From Paramicrobacterium chengjingii (lineage in GTDB: Bacteria; Actinomycetota; Actinomycetes; Actinomycetales; Microbacteriaceae): a stretch of DNA of 64,000 nt. The translations under genes were made by a program, and so were the position numbers. Location of the stretch: positions 2,418,001 to 2,482,000 of the forward strand of contig NZ_CP061169.1 in NCBI RefSeq assembly GCF_011751765.2, given 5' to 3'. The notes below the pieces were generated by a model, which searched no databases, was not told where the DNA came from, and saw only the letters and a list, made by a program, of their open reading frames with translations. Below, one piece after another: positions 62,228 through 64,000 of this stretch; position 1 is the first letter of the stretch; each line of letters starts with the position of its first letter.

Positions 62228-63195
62228 CAGACCTGCTCCTCTTTGCGCTCGAGCCGGTTCTGGAAGGTGATGAATACGATGCTCACAATCGCGATCACAA
62301 TGGTGAGCGCCGTGGCGATCGTGGCACCGTAGCCCACTTGCTGCGACTGGAAGAACTCGCTGTACGCGTAGTACGCGGGAACGATCGTCGACGTTCCCGG
62401 CCCGCCTCCGGTGAGCGCGTATACGGGCCCGAACACCTTGAGTGCGGCGATGGTGCACGTGAGCACGACAACAAAGATCTCGGGGCGGATGATGCTCGCG
62501 GTGATGGCGCGGAATCGCTGAAACCAGTTGGCGCCGTCGAGCTCGGCTGCCTCGTACAGCTCGGGATCGACGCGCTGCAGCGCCGCCATGAAGATGACAA
62601 CCGGGTACCCGAGCTGCACCCAGATCATGATCACCATGATGCTGATGAGCGCCGTATCTGGGCTGCCGAGCCAGTTGTGCTGAAGATCTCCGAGGCCAAC
62701 GGCCGCGAGCACATTGTTGAGTGCGCCGTTCTGCGGCCTCAATATCCAGCCGATCACAATCGCTGCGATCACTGACGGCATGATCTGCGGCAGGTAGTAG
62801 GTTGCCCGAAGGAAGCTCGCGATCTTTCCGCCGAACTTACGCCCGATGAGGTCGAAGAGCATGGCGGCCAGAAGCAGACCGAGCAGTGTCGGTACCACGA
62901 CCATGGCGAGAATCATCGCAATGGAATTGACGAACGATGTCCAGAACGTCTCGTCGCCGAAGAGCTTGATCCAGTTGTCGAGCCCCGTCCACTCCGGCGG
63001 CTTGATGCCGCGGTAGTCGGTGAACGACAGGTAGATGTTCCAGAACAGTGGAACAACGATGATCACGGCAAGCAGCGCCAGACCGGGAATCAGGTAGAAC
63101 CAATAGGTTCGCGAGGTCGCGCCGGGGATCATCCCCTCGGGCAGCCTGCGTCGTTCACGCGAGCGTGCGCCCGGAGCCGCAGCCGTTGTCACCAT
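62227..63195 (-). CDS. Carbohydrate ABC transporter permease (MalF type)
   Basis: The 322-residue protein has six transmembrane helices and the EAA loop YEAAELDGANWFQRFRAITAS. It pairs with the downstream permease. The gap to the binding-protein gene contains a strong hairpin. Confidence 0.94.
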   Translation of the reverse strand: MVTTAAAPGARSRERRRLPEGMIPGATSRTYWFYLIPGLALLAVIIVVPLFWNIYLSFTDYRGIKPPEWTGLDNWIKLFGDETFWTSFVNSIAMILAMVVVPTLLGLLLAAMLFDLIGRKFGGKIASFLRATYYLPQIMPSVIAAIVIGWILRPQNGALNNVLAAVGLGDLQHNWLGSPDTALISIMVIMIWVQLGYPVVIFMAALQRVDPELYEAAELDGANWFQRFRAITASIIRPEIFVVVLTCTIAALKVFGPVYALTGGGPGTSTIVPAYYAYSEFFQSQQVGYGATIATALTIVIAIVSIVFITFQNRLERKEEQV

Positions 63196-63227
63196 GAGTT
63201 GTCCTTCACGTCAGAGGAAAGAGTGTT

Positions 63228-63260
63228 CGGATGCTGCGGGGCAGCGCCCCGCAGCATCCG
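63228..63260 (-). other. Intercistronic 15-bp hairpin between binding-protein and permease genes
   Basis: Arms at 63228-63242 and 63246-63260 pair perfectly with an AGC triloop. It lies between the binding-protein stop (63269) and the permease start (63195). Such hairpins attenuate or stabilise mRNA so the binding protein is made in excess over the permeases. Confidence 0.7.
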
Positions 63261-63268
63261 CTGAAGCG

Positions 63269-64000
63269 TCAGCCGACGATGTCGTCGACGCCCGCCTGGT
63301 ACTGCTCGCCCAGCTGCTCTTGCACGTCGGCAGGTGACTTCGTGCCGTTCAGAAGCTCTTGCAGACCGGCGTTGAGCTCGTCGTAGAACGTCGCTGTCGG
63401 CCAGTCGGGGTAAAACGCAATGCCATCGCGCTCGGTGAGCGTGTTGAAGTTGGCGATGAGCTCCTTGCTCTCTGGGTCGATGTCTGCCTCGTCTGCCGCG
63501 ACGGGAACGCCGCCGTTGTTGCCGATGAGAGCCTGAATCTCGGGACGCATGGTGATGTCGATGAATGTGTACGCGAGATCCTTATTCTGCGCCTTCTCGG
63601 GTACAGACCACATGTTGCCTGCCGATCCCGGTGACATTTCGGCGCCGGGGAAGAGGAAGGTGCCCCAATCGGCATCCATCTCAGTGTTGAAACGGTTGTA
63701 CCACCAGCTTCCCGAGAAGAAGATGGGGTAGTCACCGCCGATGAACGCTGTGCCCGCATCTTCTGCCTTCAGGCCCGTCGAGTCCTTCGAGATATATCCC
63801 TTGTCTGTCCAGTCCGCGATGGTCTCTGTGGCATAGCTGATCTCGGGTCCGCCAAAGTCGACGTCGTCGGTGTACAGCTGGTACGCGTCGACCCAGTCAC
63901 GATCTGCCTTGGTCAATGCAAGCTGGTACCAGAGCTGCCCGAGCGGGTACTCGGCTGCGGCTTCGGACAGCGGCGTGATGCCCTGGTCGACGAATGCCTG
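63269..64000 (-). CDS. Carbohydrate ABC transporter binding protein, 5'-truncated by window edge
   Basis: The frame is open to the right edge, so the N-terminus and lipoprotein signal lie beyond the window. The visible part has the CUT1 binding-protein features WWYNRFNTEMDADWGTFLFP, FFSGSW and SVPEKAQNKDLAYTFIDITM. A TTG at 63916 is internal. It heads the operon with two permeases and the GH31 xylosidase and probably binds a xyloglucan-type oligosaccharide. Confidence 0.9.
   Translation of the reverse strand, partial: QAFVDQGITPLSEAAAEYPLGQLWYQLALTKADRDWVDAYQLYTDDVDFGGPEISYATETIADWTDKGYISKDSTGLKAEDAGTAFIGGDYPIFFSGSWWYNRFNTEMDADWGTFLFPGAEMSPGSAGNMWSVPEKAQNKDLAYTFIDITMRPEIQALIGNNGGVPVAADEADIDPESKELIANFNTLTERDGIAFYPDWPTATFYDELNAGLQELLNGTKSPADVQEQLGEQYQAGVDDIVG

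Noticed and set aside
1..64000. CRISPR arrays, transposases, integrases or prophage genes
   Set aside because: No regularly spaced repeats and no matching protein motifs were found on either strand.

Overview
The window comes from a high-GC actinobacterium, most likely a member of the Microbacteriaceae. The grounds are a DUF222/HNH endonuclease, SipW-dependent secreted proteins beside a signal peptidase, a DUF6457 protein, LPXTG-type anchoring, densely overlapping ATGA gene junctions, strong G+C bias at third codon positions and a tRNA with an encoded CCA. The genus cannot be fixed from the sequence alone.

Layout. 1-3.9 kb: an HNH endonuclease fragment, then a surface-protein locus of three SipW-type secreted proteins around a SipW-like signal peptidase whose C-terminus continues into a second secreted, LPRTG-anchored domain. 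4.0-11.8 kb: a small P-loop-derived protein, acetate production (ackA-pta), a BrnT-like toxin whose antitoxin gene carries an in-frame stop, a UvrA-like ABC protein lacking the UvrB-binding region, and a VOC protein with an AraC regulator. 11.9-31.1 kb: a large molybdenum and nitrate-respiration region, with modCBA and an HTH-TOBE protein on the minus strand, moeB-moeA-moaC-mobA-DUF6457-moaD on the plus strand, a 2OG oxygenase and an alpha/alpha-toroid protein, moaE-mog on the minus strand, then narK-narGHJI. It supplies molybdate uptake, most of molybdopterin and MPT-guanine dinucleotide synthesis, nitrate import and the respiratory nitrate reductase itself. No moaA is present. 31.4-31.7 kb: SRP RNA (minus) and tRNA-Ser(GGA).

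31.8-39.8 kb looks like an acquired catabolic block beside the tRNA. It holds two divergent SDR dehydrogenases, GntR/FadR and IclR regulators, a sulfatase and a tripartite tricarboxylate transporter (TctC-TctB-TctA), and it is visibly less GC-rich than its flanks. 39.9-44.6 kb: a TetR regulator with a divergent aldo/keto reductase and a paired palindromic operator, then assorted single genes (membrane protein, GNAT, LtrA, PhnB-like). 44.7-53.4 kb: an alditol oxidase with a PAP2 phosphatase, a GH3 glycosidase, a sugar ABC importer and a divergent LacI regulator. 53.5-56.6 kb: a two-gene ABC exporter and a Bcr/CflA efflux pump. 57-64 kb: ROK and LacI regulators, a YicI-like GH31 alpha-xylosidase and a second sugar ABC importer, whose binding-protein gene runs off the right edge.

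The most striking items are the signal peptidase/LPXTG polyprotein, the imperfect palindrome inserted in frame inside mobA, the nonsense-interrupted antitoxin, a DUF6457 gene locked between mobA and moaD, and several clear palindromic operators. No phage, transposase, integrase or CRISPR array was found.
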